Assembly (NCBI GenBank): GCA_023362775.1
Contig: JALMGJ010000017.1
Coordinates: forward strand, 23,000,316 to 23,064,315
Direction of reading: 5' to 3'
Length of the DNA: 64,000 nucleotides
Source: Charina bottae
Taxonomy: Eukaryota; Chordata; Lepidosauria; Squamata; Charinaidae
Shown in pieces: positions 54,773 to 64,000 of this stretch; position 1 is the stretch's first letter; each line of letters opens with the position of its first letter. Both the position numbers and the translations under genes were made by a program. The notes beneath the pieces were generated by a model. The model did no database searches. It was not told the origin of the DNA and saw only the letters and a program-made list of their open reading frames with translations.

Positions 54773-55165
54773 TCCTAGGCTGCAAAATTCTAGACCAGAG
54801 CTTTCCAAACTGTGTGTCGCGACACAAAAGTGTGTCGCCACACACAATCTTGTGTGTCGCCACACAACCCGGAAGCGCTGATCATCATCAGCGCTTCCAG
54901 GTTTTCCCGCGGCGACACACCAACGGCGGCGTGCAAAAACTGAAAGCGGCAGCAGCGCTTCCGAGTTTTTGCACGCTGCCGCAACGGCGGCACTTCCAGG
55001 TTTTCCCACGGCGACACACCAATGGCGGTTGGTGTGTCGCTGCGGGAAAACTTTGGAAAGCCCTGTTCTAGACAACCACAACTGGGCCACCCAGCAAGAG
55101 TTGATGTTTTCTGTATCTCTTTTGCTGCCATCTAGTGGTTGTCTGAATTTGGATGGACCCAGGAC
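54773..55165. repeat. Unclassified repeat (related to 29500) split by a hAT element
   Basis: ggctgcaaaattctagac before the hAT insertion and aaccacaactgg plus ttttctgtatctcttttgct, gccatctagtggttgtctga after it are the two halves of the unclassified repeat seen at 29500, 29727-30077 and 30870. Confidence 0.5.
54796..55065. mobile_element. hAT element related to family A, with hairpin-rich interior
   Basis: The ends cagagctttccaaact and actttggaaagccctg resemble family A, with an 8-bp duplication ttctagac (54788-54795 and 55066-55073). The interior differs: it has repeated gcgacacacc / ggtgtgtcgc segments, the near-palindrome gaagcgctgatc..cagcgcttcc, and cgtgcaaaaact facing agtttttgcacg. Confidence 0.88.
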
Positions 55166-56510
55166 TAGCTGCATATGTGAAGGACCCAAGCAGGGATGCC
55201 AGGCTGCAACACAACTCCAGTTAACACTAGATGGCTCAGAACTGCATTTCATTGCCCCCAGAGGGATGGTACATTGGGCTCATTATGGGCAGTGGAAAAG
55301 CTGGATATCTGAAGATCTAGAAATGTTAATTGGACAGGAGTTTAGAGTCTGTATTAGCAGTGGGTGCTGCCAAGGGATTGGGGGTGCAGTAGCTGCCCAG
55401 TGATGCCAGGTGCTGACTCCATTATAGTCCCAGGACATTACCATCTAGGAAATGCTTTAGTTGCAACATTTCTGCATGCTGCTGGCATTTACAGGCTGAA
55501 AAGCAAAAACAGTGAAAAAGATTGGCATTCCTATATAAAAGAAGAAGAAGGCTAGAGATTATGCAATAAGTGAACTAATGAAAGAGACAGAGGGGGTTGC
55601 ATCTTTTATGTAATAAAAGAACGGTCCTCCCCTTGATGTTTAATTTAGAGCAAAGAGATGATGAGACAGTCCAAGACCTGTGATCTTGAACAGGGAGTAC
55701 TGTACACTTCTTGCTATTTCCCCAGGTGCTACACTTCTGTGGCTCAGTGAATAAGCAGTGCAAATTAAAAATGGAAAAGCAAACTTAGCTGCACAGGTTG
55801 ATGGGGCTTTGGAGGATCAGAGAATAAATGAGTGAAAATCAAGCAATAATAAGAGCTAGAGAAGCAGGCACTCATCCAGGACTTTTCCTGGGCACCACGG
55901 AAAACAAAAATCTGTTGCGGTTGATGTGTTTCTCTTATGAGTGGAGTTGTTGAATGCTGTGGAGTTTGCGTTTTAATCCTTGTACACGACCCAAAGTCAC
56001 CATTATGAGATGAGCAGAAATATCAATCAATCAATCCTTATCTAAAGCTGCACAGTGAAGCCTTGGGAAAGGATATATAAAACCTCAGTAACAGTCTGGT
56101 TGGAAGCAAGGTTCCAGAATCAACTTGCAGAACCAGGTACATAAGTAATGACTTACAATCACAAGGTATGATAATGGCCACTACCACAAGGGCTGGTTCA
56201 TAATTAAATCATAAGAATGAGTGAATGAGCTGTGACTCAGTTCACTCAGCCCAGACATCCTCTCAATTACATAGTTCACGGCTTCATTACAATAAGCACA
56301 GGAGGAGAACTGCTGAAATAACTGGTGGCACTGATAAAGGGAGATGCAGCAGCCACATGCCCAGGCCACTAAAACTGGAAGTATTTATAGTGTTGTGCAG
56401 TGGTTCAAATTTGGGGATGGAGAGAACCAGGGATGCATGTTTCCAATCACTATTCAGGTCTCAAATTTCCATCCATGAACCTGGTATCCTTTGCCAGCTA
56501 CTATCATACC
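55166..56510. other. Unassigned interval
   Basis: About 1.3 kb with no recognised repeat or exon. Confidence 0.45.
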
Positions 56511-56541
56511 GTGGAATCCTTGGTGCTCTCTGAGCCTTGTT

Positions 56542-56594
56542 GTTTTCTTGCAGATGTTTCATTGCCAGGCTAGGCAACATCTTCAGTGCAAAAA
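56542..56594 (-). ncRNA. Hammerhead-ribozyme-like motif, one core change
   Basis: Same arrangement as 51623-51675, but the segment after GAAA is catc instead of cgtc, a CpG-decay type change that breaks the self-complementary acgt. Confidence 0.6.
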
Positions 56595-56929
56595 GGGAGT
56601 GGGACTTGCTCTCTGTTTATATACCATGGTTTGCCCTGCTTGTGTTGGTGGAGGTGTTGTTCTCTCCTTAGTAGTTCCTTGATTGGGCTGTTGTTTGCTG
56701 CTTGCTTGATTGACTGAGTTAATAGTTCCTTGATTAGGTTATATTGTGCTGTTTGATTGTTCCTCTGGTGCTAATCTTTGCATATCTGGGTGTTGATTGC
56801 TGGCAAGGAGGTGTTCTGGTCTTTTGGCTTTTCTATTATCTCTTATGAATGGTATGTAAATGTTGTTTACCTCTATGTGTCTGTTGATGGCTGCTTTGTC
56901 TGAGTGCCAAGCTTCTAGGAATCTCTAGT

Positions 56930-57165
56930 GTTTTTGGATTTGGCTTGGTTTAAGATGCTCACAGTTTCCCAGTTGAACGTATGGTTGAGTCTGTCCATGT
57001 GTTGTGAGATTAAGGAATTTTCATCATGTCTTTTGACTGCTAGTTGGTGTTCGTGGATGCGTTCTGCTAGTCTTCTGCCCGTCTGTCCTACATAGTGGCT
57101 GCTACAGTCCTTACACTGTATGTTGTAGATAACTCCTGTTTTTTTCTTCTTGGGCTACTAGGTCT
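56930..57165 (-). pseudogene. Penelope-like GIY-YIG endonuclease domain
   Basis: Minus-strand translation reads GVIYNIQCKDCSSHYVGQTG followed by RRLAERIHEHQLAVKRHDEN. It carries the GIY-YIG fold signature (GVIY..HYVG, catalytic Arg and the H-x-H segment). This domain nicks DNA for insertion in Penelope-like elements. It is still readable in one frame, though the ORF as a whole is broken. Confidence 0.85.
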
Positions 57166-57679
57166 TTTGGTTTACTTAAGATGTTCTAAAGGGTTTTGGT
57201 TGGTTTATGTGCTATGGTGATGCCATGTGATTGTAACAGTCTATTGGTAGTTTCTGAGATGTTTCAGATGTATGGCAGTGTTATCCTTTTCATAGCTTCT
57301 GTTGGTTGTGTTGTAGTGGGTTGGGTGGTCAGGCACTTTTTGATAAAGTTGAGTGGGTATCCATTTTACTGGAAGGTGCTGTATAGATGACCTGTTTCCT
57401 TTTTCTGGTGTTCTGGGTTGCTGCAGTGCATTAATGCTCATCTGGATAATGTTCTTACACAGCTTCTCTTGTGAGAGGTTGGATTGTTGCTTTGGTAATG
57501 GAGCACCTGGTTAGTGTGGGTAGATTTCCGGTAGACTTGTGTTTCTAGATTGCGATCATTTCCTCTACTGATGAGGATGTCCAAGAAGGGTAGTGTGTTG
57601 TTGTTTTCTTCTTCTCTTGTGAATTTTATTCCATTGAAGATGGTGGTGGTGGTTTCATGTGTTGATCCTTTTTTATTAT

Positions 57680-58579
57680 GACGAAGGTGTCATCTACATA
57701 CCGGATCCATACTTTGGGTTGTATACATGGGAGTGCTGTCATTTCTAGATGCTGCATTACAATCTCTGCTATGAGTCCAGAAAATGGTGATCCCACAGGC
57801 GTTCCCTTGATTTGTTGGTATATTTGTCCATCAAACTGAAAGTGAGGCAGAGGTTGATGAGGTCCATGATTCTGGGTATTTCTATCTTAGTGTATTTGAC
57901 TAAGTTGGGTGTGTTTCGTAGAACTGCTACCATGGATTCATTCGCTAGTGCTGGGTCTATGGATGGAAAGAGTGCAATGACATTGAATGAAACCATAATT
58001 TCATCTTCTTCTATTTTTATGTCTTTGATTTTCTGGAGGCACTGTAGTGGGGAGTTGATAGAATATTCACTCTCCTCTGTAAGATGCCTGTTTTTTTGTG
58101 AGCTCTTTAACTATGTTGTAAGTGGGAGTCCCTGGTAATGATACAATTGGCCGAAGTGGTATGCCAGGTTTGTTTATTTTGGGGCGTCCATAGAAGTGTG
58201 GGAGGATGGGTCCACTGCTTTTCATCCACCTCTGTTCTTCTTTTGTGATTTGACCTTTCTTGGTGAGGTCGCTAAGAGTTCTTTTTACCTTGTTGTCCAG
58301 TTTCTGTATGGGATTGGTGCTTACTAGGGTGTAGGTTTCTTTGTCCTCAAATAAGTCTTTGGCTTTTTGTATATATTGCGATCTGTCCATAATGACGGTG
58401 GTGCGGCCTTTGTCTGCTGGGAGGATGATGATAGTTTGGTCCATCTTTAGGTTTTTGAGTGCTGCTCTGTCCTCTGCTTTCAGTTGGTTCTGTTTCCATG
58501 TCCTTCTGGTTTGTGGTATGACTATCTGTCTTACGTTCTCTTGGGTTTCTGTGGTAAGTCCTGTTATACCACCTAACAT
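57680..58579 (-). pseudogene. Penelope-like reverse transcriptase, broken frame
   Basis: The 170-residue frame 58579-58067 reads LKMDQTIIILPADKGRTTVI, GPILPHFYGRPKINKPG and PLRPIVSLPGTPTYNIVKEL, the N-terminal RT motifs of Penelope-like elements. The frame 57996-57769 continues with MVSFNVIALFPSI (the SFDVVSLFTSIP-like motif, with the first catalytic Asp changed to Asn). Near 57680-57716 IRYVDDTFVI keeps the second catalytic pair. Frame shifts separate these parts and the Asp-to-Asn change also argues against activity. Confidence 0.87.
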
Positions 58580-58590
58580 ATTCCTATAAT

Positions 58591-60308
58591 GATATTCTTA
58601 TAACTAAATTAAATTAGATGAGAGTGGCTTTGTGTAAGCCACTTTGAGCTCCTTTTGGGAAGGATGAGATACAGATGTCCTCGATCAGGACAAAAGGCAG
58701 CAATATAATGAGATAAATTAGAAATTTCCAAGCAATGCAATTAAGAAATATCCAAATGGTGTGGAAAACAAATATGTCTTAACCGTGTATTTTAAAGTTA
58801 TTAACGACACCCAAAATATCTGCATGGCACTTGGGGTGGGATGAACTAAACCAGATTGCCCCAATCTGGTGCCCTTAGATGTGATGGAACACAATTCTTA
58901 TTTTCTCCTCACCAACATGAACTGGTGGATTTCACAAGTACCATCACAGAAGTATTCAACCAAACGAAGTGGTCTTGCTCTAATGCTTAGTCGTAGGGTC
59001 AAGGCAAGCACAGACCTGCTTGCAGATCGAACAAAACAGGGAGGTGCTTGCTTTCAATTCAGTGAGAGGTGAACTCACCTGTTCTTATCTTGCTCTTCTG
59101 GTGACTCAGGAATATTATCATCTTCTCTTGTACTGCTCCAGGGTCAGTTTCTGAGCTTTGAGACAGCTTCAGTCTTGAGAAAGGGAATGGCACCAGAAGT
59201 CAAGAGGAGTTTACAAGTACACTTCAGCTTTTCAAAGGGTTCCCACTGAACAATACTAAAAGCTAGAGACTTTGCGATCGTTCAGCTAGTCTCTAAGCTG
59301 ACCCCTATTAAGGAAAGCAGCAGGCTGTTTGTGCCTTGCTAACATCAATTGCTTGATTATTTCTCTGTTCCAGAAAATAGCCAGGAAAGCTTTGCTAGGT
59401 CAGGTGAAACTCATCAAGAGTATTGTGAAAACCAATGGGAATCATCAGGCTTGAGAAGTGGCCACCTTAATTTCATTTCATGTTTCATTTGCGAGCCTCC
59501 TTTGATATAGCACATTATATAGCACAGGTGGTGATGCAGTGAAGTAATATTGACCTTGGACTAAATAGTCTTGGGGGGGGGGGCTTCTAAATTGCCATGT
59601 GTGTTAATTGTTTCAACTGTGAAACACACAGTTATCCTCTCACCATGCAGCTCCTTCATGACAAAAGAAGTTCACTTCTCCTGTCCTGATGCTGAACAGC
59701 TTTACTTAGGGATACAGTAAGCACCCTCCAATTATAGAAAAGAATATGATTTCTAGAGTAAAGATATTATAAAATAAACACCTGTAATCATGTACATGAC
59801 TGGTATGTGATTCAAAGATAGATAAGTGAGGAGAGAGAGAAGATGCTGCAGTGAAGATTACATGTCCTCTCAGACTGCCGCTATCCTGTCTTAGGTTTTC
59901 AGCAAGGTCTTCATTGAATGCTGCGCCTTCTCAGATGAGAAGTCATATAAATGGATCATGCGAATCACATATTGCAGACCCAATACACAGAAACATCCCT
60001 ATAAACACCATAGTTGCCATAGGTTTTTCAGCTGATTCTACCAGCATTAATATCAGTAGTCCAAGAGTCCCCTAAGATCTTGACTGAGTTCCAAGACCAG
60101 AAATGCAACCCCATATTTCCACATTGCACTGAATTCAATAGAACTTATTGTCAGGTAATAGGGTATAGGATTGCAGCTTCAGCTATAAGGTGACAGAGGG
60201 AACCATACATAAAGGCATCCATTCCTAACCACAGTGACACCATAATGATAAAATATGTGCTGCAACATCATGACACAAGCTCCACAATTTTGTAGCTGTA
60301 ACACAATT
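58591..60308. other. Mostly unassigned interval
   Basis: Near 58625-58670, ggctttgtgtaagccacttt then gagctccttttgggaagg looks like a LINE (L2/CR1) 3' UTR. A run of ten or more G lies near 59572. Nothing else recognised. Confidence 0.4.
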
Positions 60309-60550
60309 TTGTGTGTGTGTGTGCGCACGCGCGCCTTTGAGTCAGTGTTGATTCCTGGTGACTGCCTGGACTAGTCCCTGAAGTTTTCTTGGCGAGATTT
60401 CAGAAGTGGTTTGCCATTGCCTCCTTCCTAGGGTTGAGAGAGAGTGACTGGCCGAAGGTCACCCAGCTGGCTTTGTGCCTAAAGCGGGACTAGAACTCAT
60501 GGTCTCCCAGTTTCTAGCCCAGTGCCTTAACCACTACACCAAACTGACTT
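60309..60550 (-). mobile_element. tRNA-derived SINE (MIR/CORE-like head)
   Basis: On the minus strand: cagtttggtgtagtggttaa, B-box region gttctagtcccgct, core gggtgaccttcggccagtca, tail ggcaaaccacttctgaaatc, gccaagaaaacttcaggga, accaggaatcaacactga, then (gt/ac) repeats. Tail as in 14946-15163. Confidence 0.85.
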
Positions 60551-60677
60551 TTTTGTGACACTATATAGCACATAAATACATAAGGGGTGGAGTTTTCATC
60601 ACAATATTACAACACGTGCTTTATCTTTTGTCCCTCACCCACAGATGCCTGTGACTATGCACTGTAAAGTATGTATT

Positions 60678-61133
60678 AATAGAATCATAGGATTAGAACA
60701 GAACATCTAAATCAGTAGGTCCAAACCCTTTATCAGTGCCGAAATCCAAATTAAAAGATCACAAACACAATCCAATAATGGGAAGCCAAAAACCTCCCTT
60801 GGTAACTGACCTTGCAGTCAAACCATTCTTATTCCTAGAAAGTTTTCCTAACATTCAGCCAGAATTGGCTTTCCTATAACTTAAGACCGTTATTCCACAT
60901 CCTGCCTTCTTGGATGATAGGGAACAAGTCCCTGTGTTCTTTTGTGTGAAGTTCCTTCAGGTATTTGAATTATACTTCCACTTAGCATACCCAGTTCCCT
61001 CAGTCTCTTCTTGAAGAACTAAATTTCCAGTCCCAAAATTATTTTCAATGCCTCACTTTATATCTCTCCAGATAAAGAGAATGCCTGAATCCTTTTCAAG
61101 TGTGAAGTCCAGAACTGGACACTGTACCCAAGG
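60678..61133 (-). mobile_element. CR1 LINE 3' fragment
   Basis: The plus strand reads gaatcataggattagaacag, tcctaacattcagccagaat, cctataacttaagaccgtta, cagttccctcagtctcttct and agtccagaactggacactgt. These are, in order and with divergence, the complement of the well-known CR1 3' region (its end being attctatgatt). It is old and contains no readable ORF. Confidence 0.85.
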
Positions 61134-61206
61134 TCAGTGTTTCCCAACCTCAGCAACTTTAAGGTGTGTGGACTTCAACTCCCAGACTTCCCCAGCCAGT
61201 ATGCCG
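61134..61206. mobile_element. Half of a palindromic hAT MITE
   Basis: cagtgtttcccaacctcagc, ttaaggtgtgtggacttcaa, ctcccag, ccccagccag matches the left half of 47955-48084 with substitutions; it directly abuts the CR1 fragment. Confidence 0.65.
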
Positions 61207-62157
61207 GGGAACAGAGTGAATACAATAACTTCCTGTGCTATGAGACGGATGCAGCCAAATAACTAAGTTTCCCTCTTTTGCTGCCAGGTTGAACTGCTGA
61301 CTCATGTTCAGTTCTGACTCAGAAGTGCAATTCTCAAGCAAGATACTTCCTATTCTATATCTGTACATTTGAGTTCCTTGTCCTGTCTCTATGACTTAAC
61401 ACCAAGTACTGCAATAGTGCATCTGTTCTTCGTTTTTATTACTGAATAATTCACTGTGAGTTTGTGTGATGTTTTTCCTTTTAACATGTCTGCTGTGAGG
61501 ATTTTTTTAAGCTGTAGAGCCTAGACTACCTGGCCTTACACTTGGAACACGGCAGGCAGGATGTTCAAGTGTAATATTCTATGCTCTCCAATTGATTGTT
61601 TGGTAACTGTATCCACTTTGGTCTCTTGCTGCCTTAATTTTGTTTTTTTGCCAGAACTGCATGCTGAAGTGCATTGGTTGGGTGAATTAGTGACCTCTGC
61701 TGGATAGATGTGGACTTGCACATAGGCTTGCTGATGTGGGAAGAATCTCAAGGGACCTCTAATCCTACAAAATGTATGGGAAAGATTCTCTAGAATTAAA
61801 CTAATCCCAACAGATATTCATAGAGGATCTTCATATCTATTTTTCCCATGACTTAGTGGCACCTTATGTTCCAAGCTAGAAACTTTTTCTGATGCCAGTC
61901 ACAATCAGCTCCATATACCAGAATCTGTTTCTTGGCAACTTCAGGAAATAGAAACCATGTTTGGAAAAAAAAATTAACTTATTAATACTTCTGTGTTCTC
62001 CCTAGAAAATAAATGGAGGAAAATAGGAAGAATGGAAAGAAGAGAACGCTTTCGATTTGCCAACTTCTTGGAGACTCAAACCAAAAAGACCTATAACAAC
62101 ATATTGCGACATGGAGGCTCCTGATAAAGGTTCCAGCCATGTCCTCATCCAGAACAT
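61207..62157. other. Unassigned interval
   Basis: Nothing recognised. Confidence 0.45.
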
Positions 62158-62396
62158 TACAGTTTGGTCTAGTGGTTAAGGCAATGGGCTAGAAACCAGG
62201 AGACTGTGAGTTCTAGTCCCGCCTTAGGCATGAAAGCCGGCTGGGTGACCTTGGGCCAGTCACTCTCTCTCAGCCCAACCCACCTCACAGGGTTGTTGTG
62301 GGAAAAATAGGAGGAGGAAGGAGTATTAGGTATGTTTGCCGCCTTGAGTTATTTATAAAAATAATAAAGGCGGGATAGAAAATAAATACAAAATAA
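62158..62396 (+). mobile_element. tRNA-derived SINE (MIR/CORE-like head) with L2-type tail
   Basis: The head is cagtttggtctagtggttaa, the B-box region gttctagtcccgcc, the core gggtgaccttgggccagtca. The tail (ccacctcacagggttgttgt, gtattaggtatgtttgccgc, cttgagttatttataaaaat, aaaggcgggatagaaaataa) is L2-like. This copy shows the intact layout of the interrupted one at 5841-6386. Confidence 0.87.
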
Positions 62397-64000
62397 AAAA
62401 AATTAATCCCCCCTTCCTGGTTTTTCCTTCCCTCCACATTCCCACAATAGTTAGCATTCTATGGCTATTGAGCAGATTCATTTTCCATTGAATTGTTGAA
62501 CTTTTTTGAGATTTGATTCCTCCCACTTCCCCCTGCCCTGAAGATATTGTTTTTAAGCAACTAGAAATTGTCAGTAGTCTCCTTAAGCTGGGCAGTATTA
62601 AAACACCAGTTGTATCCATCCATCCATCCATCTCCAAAGTACTATCTCTGAGCCTGTTGATATCTCCCTCTTCTATGAAAAAAAATGCCATTTTGGATGA
62701 ATGATTGACACTTGAAGAATGAGTTTCGTGAGGGACAATCTATATTAGTGTTTATCCCTGAAGTTCAGATATGGAGAAATAAAACTGCTCAAGGACTAGT
62801 TTTAGAGTCCTGTCTTATTCCACACTTCAGATGATATTCAGGACAGAGTTGTGGGAAGGGAACATCCACCCTCAGGCATATGCCTTGCAACCTGATGTCA
62901 TCTGGTCAACAATACTTTCTGCCTCCTGCATGGACGAAGACTGGTTTTGTTTCAGCTGCACCTCTCCTTTCTCAAAGCAGAAAGGACGGGCATAACTGAA
63001 GCTAAGTTGTGGCAGCAGGTGTTCCAGTAAGCTGCAGAAGTTACAACTCCTCCTGTCTGTAATGGGCGGGAAAGGCTTCCAAGATCACACAGGCCAGATG
63101 GATATCCAAAAGCCTGATGAAGTCTATGGATGAAGTCTACCTTGGAGGGTGTCAGCCCTCCAAGGTAGGCCAATGTCATGTACAGTAGGTGAGTATTCCT
63201 TTTATTGTAAAGCTATAGTAGCGGAATCTTGTAAGTCTGAATGTGCTTTCCCCATCCCTCCCTTTATCTTTGTGTGAACTAGGAAGGGCTTACCTGAGAT
63301 GCTTACTCGTGTTACTTTCTTGGCCGGGCTCAGGCCCCTTTTATCTGCCTTGGTAGCAGCTCTTCCTCCTGCCCTTCAAGGCCATTTCCTCTTCCCTCGA
63401 CAGTGGGCCAAAAATCTCCTTCCCTTGGGTACTGTGGCATTTAGCTCACTTGCCTGGCACAAACATACCACTCAACTTGTTCCCCTGATGCCAAGCTTCC
63501 ATTACTATTCTAACTTTCCTACTTTTATTACTTTTTCCCCTTTATAATTATAATTTCTGTGAGGTACCAAGCAATGCACAGGCCTATCTAACATCATAAC
63601 TCTTATCAGTGGGAGTGGTTTTAAAATTATAGAACCTGCTTTGCAACATTTTATTTATGTTCTCCTTTGACCTCAGACTGGGAAGGAAAGGATTTGCAGG
63701 TAGGACATCCTCAGGCACGTGGAAAGAAGGAGAGAGAAAGTAGAAGGTTCATTTACTGTTTCTAAATATATTACATTCATAGAGAGGATCATTAGAAAAA
63801 AACTTCCAGGAGGAATGGAAAAGCCTTATCATTGTAGAAACAGTAAAAAAGCACTATGGCCTCTTAAAAGTGTATATATTTATTGATTCAAGCTTTGCTT
63901 CCAGAACTGGAAACCCACACTGCCAGATGCCTCTGATGACACAGACGTAGCCAGTACAGAGTTGTTAGTCTCTTCCGAGTGGCTCAGGATTCTGCTTTTT
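62397..64000. other. Unassigned interval to window end
   Basis: About 1.6 kb with a short (catc)n run near 62616; no repeat family, RNA gene or exon recognised. Confidence 0.45.

Larger units (their letters stand above)
56511..58590 (-). mobile_element. Penelope-like retroelement, 5'-truncated and frame-disrupted
   Basis: On the minus strand the order is RT, GIY-YIG endonuclease, terminal repeat region with a hammerhead-like motif. The terminal part matches 51592-51860 and 12917-13003. The 5' (N-terminal RT) side ends at about 58590. No target duplication was identified. Confidence 0.88.

Noticed and set aside
59330..59460. Possible host exon after a splice-acceptor-like ttatttctctgttccag
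   Set aside because: The following frame is short, has no recognisable similarity and no donor partner was evident.
1..64000. Multi-gene defence or biosynthetic system
   Set aside because: No operon-like gene arrays or bacterial-type genes exist in this window; the only proteins readable are retrotransposon-encoded.

Overview
The window is vertebrate nuclear DNA, almost certainly from a squamate reptile (lizard or snake). The main evidence is Sauria-type tRNA SINEs together with several BovB (RTE-clade) LINEs, L2 and CR1 LINE fragments, a Penelope-like element and many small hAT-type DNA transposons. No prokaryotic gene organisation is present. I found no host protein-coding exon or host RNA gene that I can support, so it reads as intergenic or intronic sequence dominated by transposable elements of different ages.

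Layout. 1-13 kb: two families of non-autonomous hAT elements (11-213; 494-981; 4725-4997; 10194-10426), a Tc1/mariner-like MITE (1685-2084), a 5'-truncated BovB (2500-3047), nested tRNA SINEs (5841-6386), two Sauria SINEs (7141-7381, 9038-9384) and an L2 3' part (7789-8768). 13-25 kb: a Penelope-like terminus with a hammerhead-like motif (12917-13003), a 450-bp solo LTR (13112-13561), an internally deleted BovB (15496-16824), a BovB of a second, ruminant-like subfamily (19441-20696), an L2 (21868-22527), and a decayed CR1-type ORF1 (coiled coil plus SGNH/esterase-like part) split by a 1380-bp GC-rich hAT element (22744-24123). 25-32 kb: the most intact gene of the window, a full-length BovB (25544-28757) with a 1007-residue endonuclease/reverse transcriptase ORF and an 11-bp target-site duplication; then a large inverted duplication (29727-30077) and an unusual chimeric SINE-like element (31918-32394). 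33-50 kb: a long ATTGC pentanucleotide satellite, more SINEs, another BovB (39416-39999), L2 copies (41240-42284, 49341-50170), a full-length Sauria SINE (45496-45835) and a 130-bp palindromic hAT MITE (47955-48084). 50-64 kb: a split MITE (50484-51250), two further Penelope-like copies (51592-51860 and the 2.1-kb 56511-58590 with RT and GIY-YIG parts), a structured hAT element (54796-55065), a CR1 fragment (60678-61133) and tRNA SINEs. Stretches near 42.6 kb and 52.4-54.7 kb are free of recognisable repeats and could hold conserved non-coding elements.

How the parts work together. BovB encodes endonuclease and RT; Sauria SINE 3' ends carry the same GAGTCGGA..CGACTG segment as the BovB 3' end, consistent with SINEs borrowing the BovB machinery. 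L2-type tails occur both on L2 copies and on some tRNA SINEs. The hAT elements here have TIRs and 8-bp duplications but no transposase, so they depended on enzymes encoded elsewhere.
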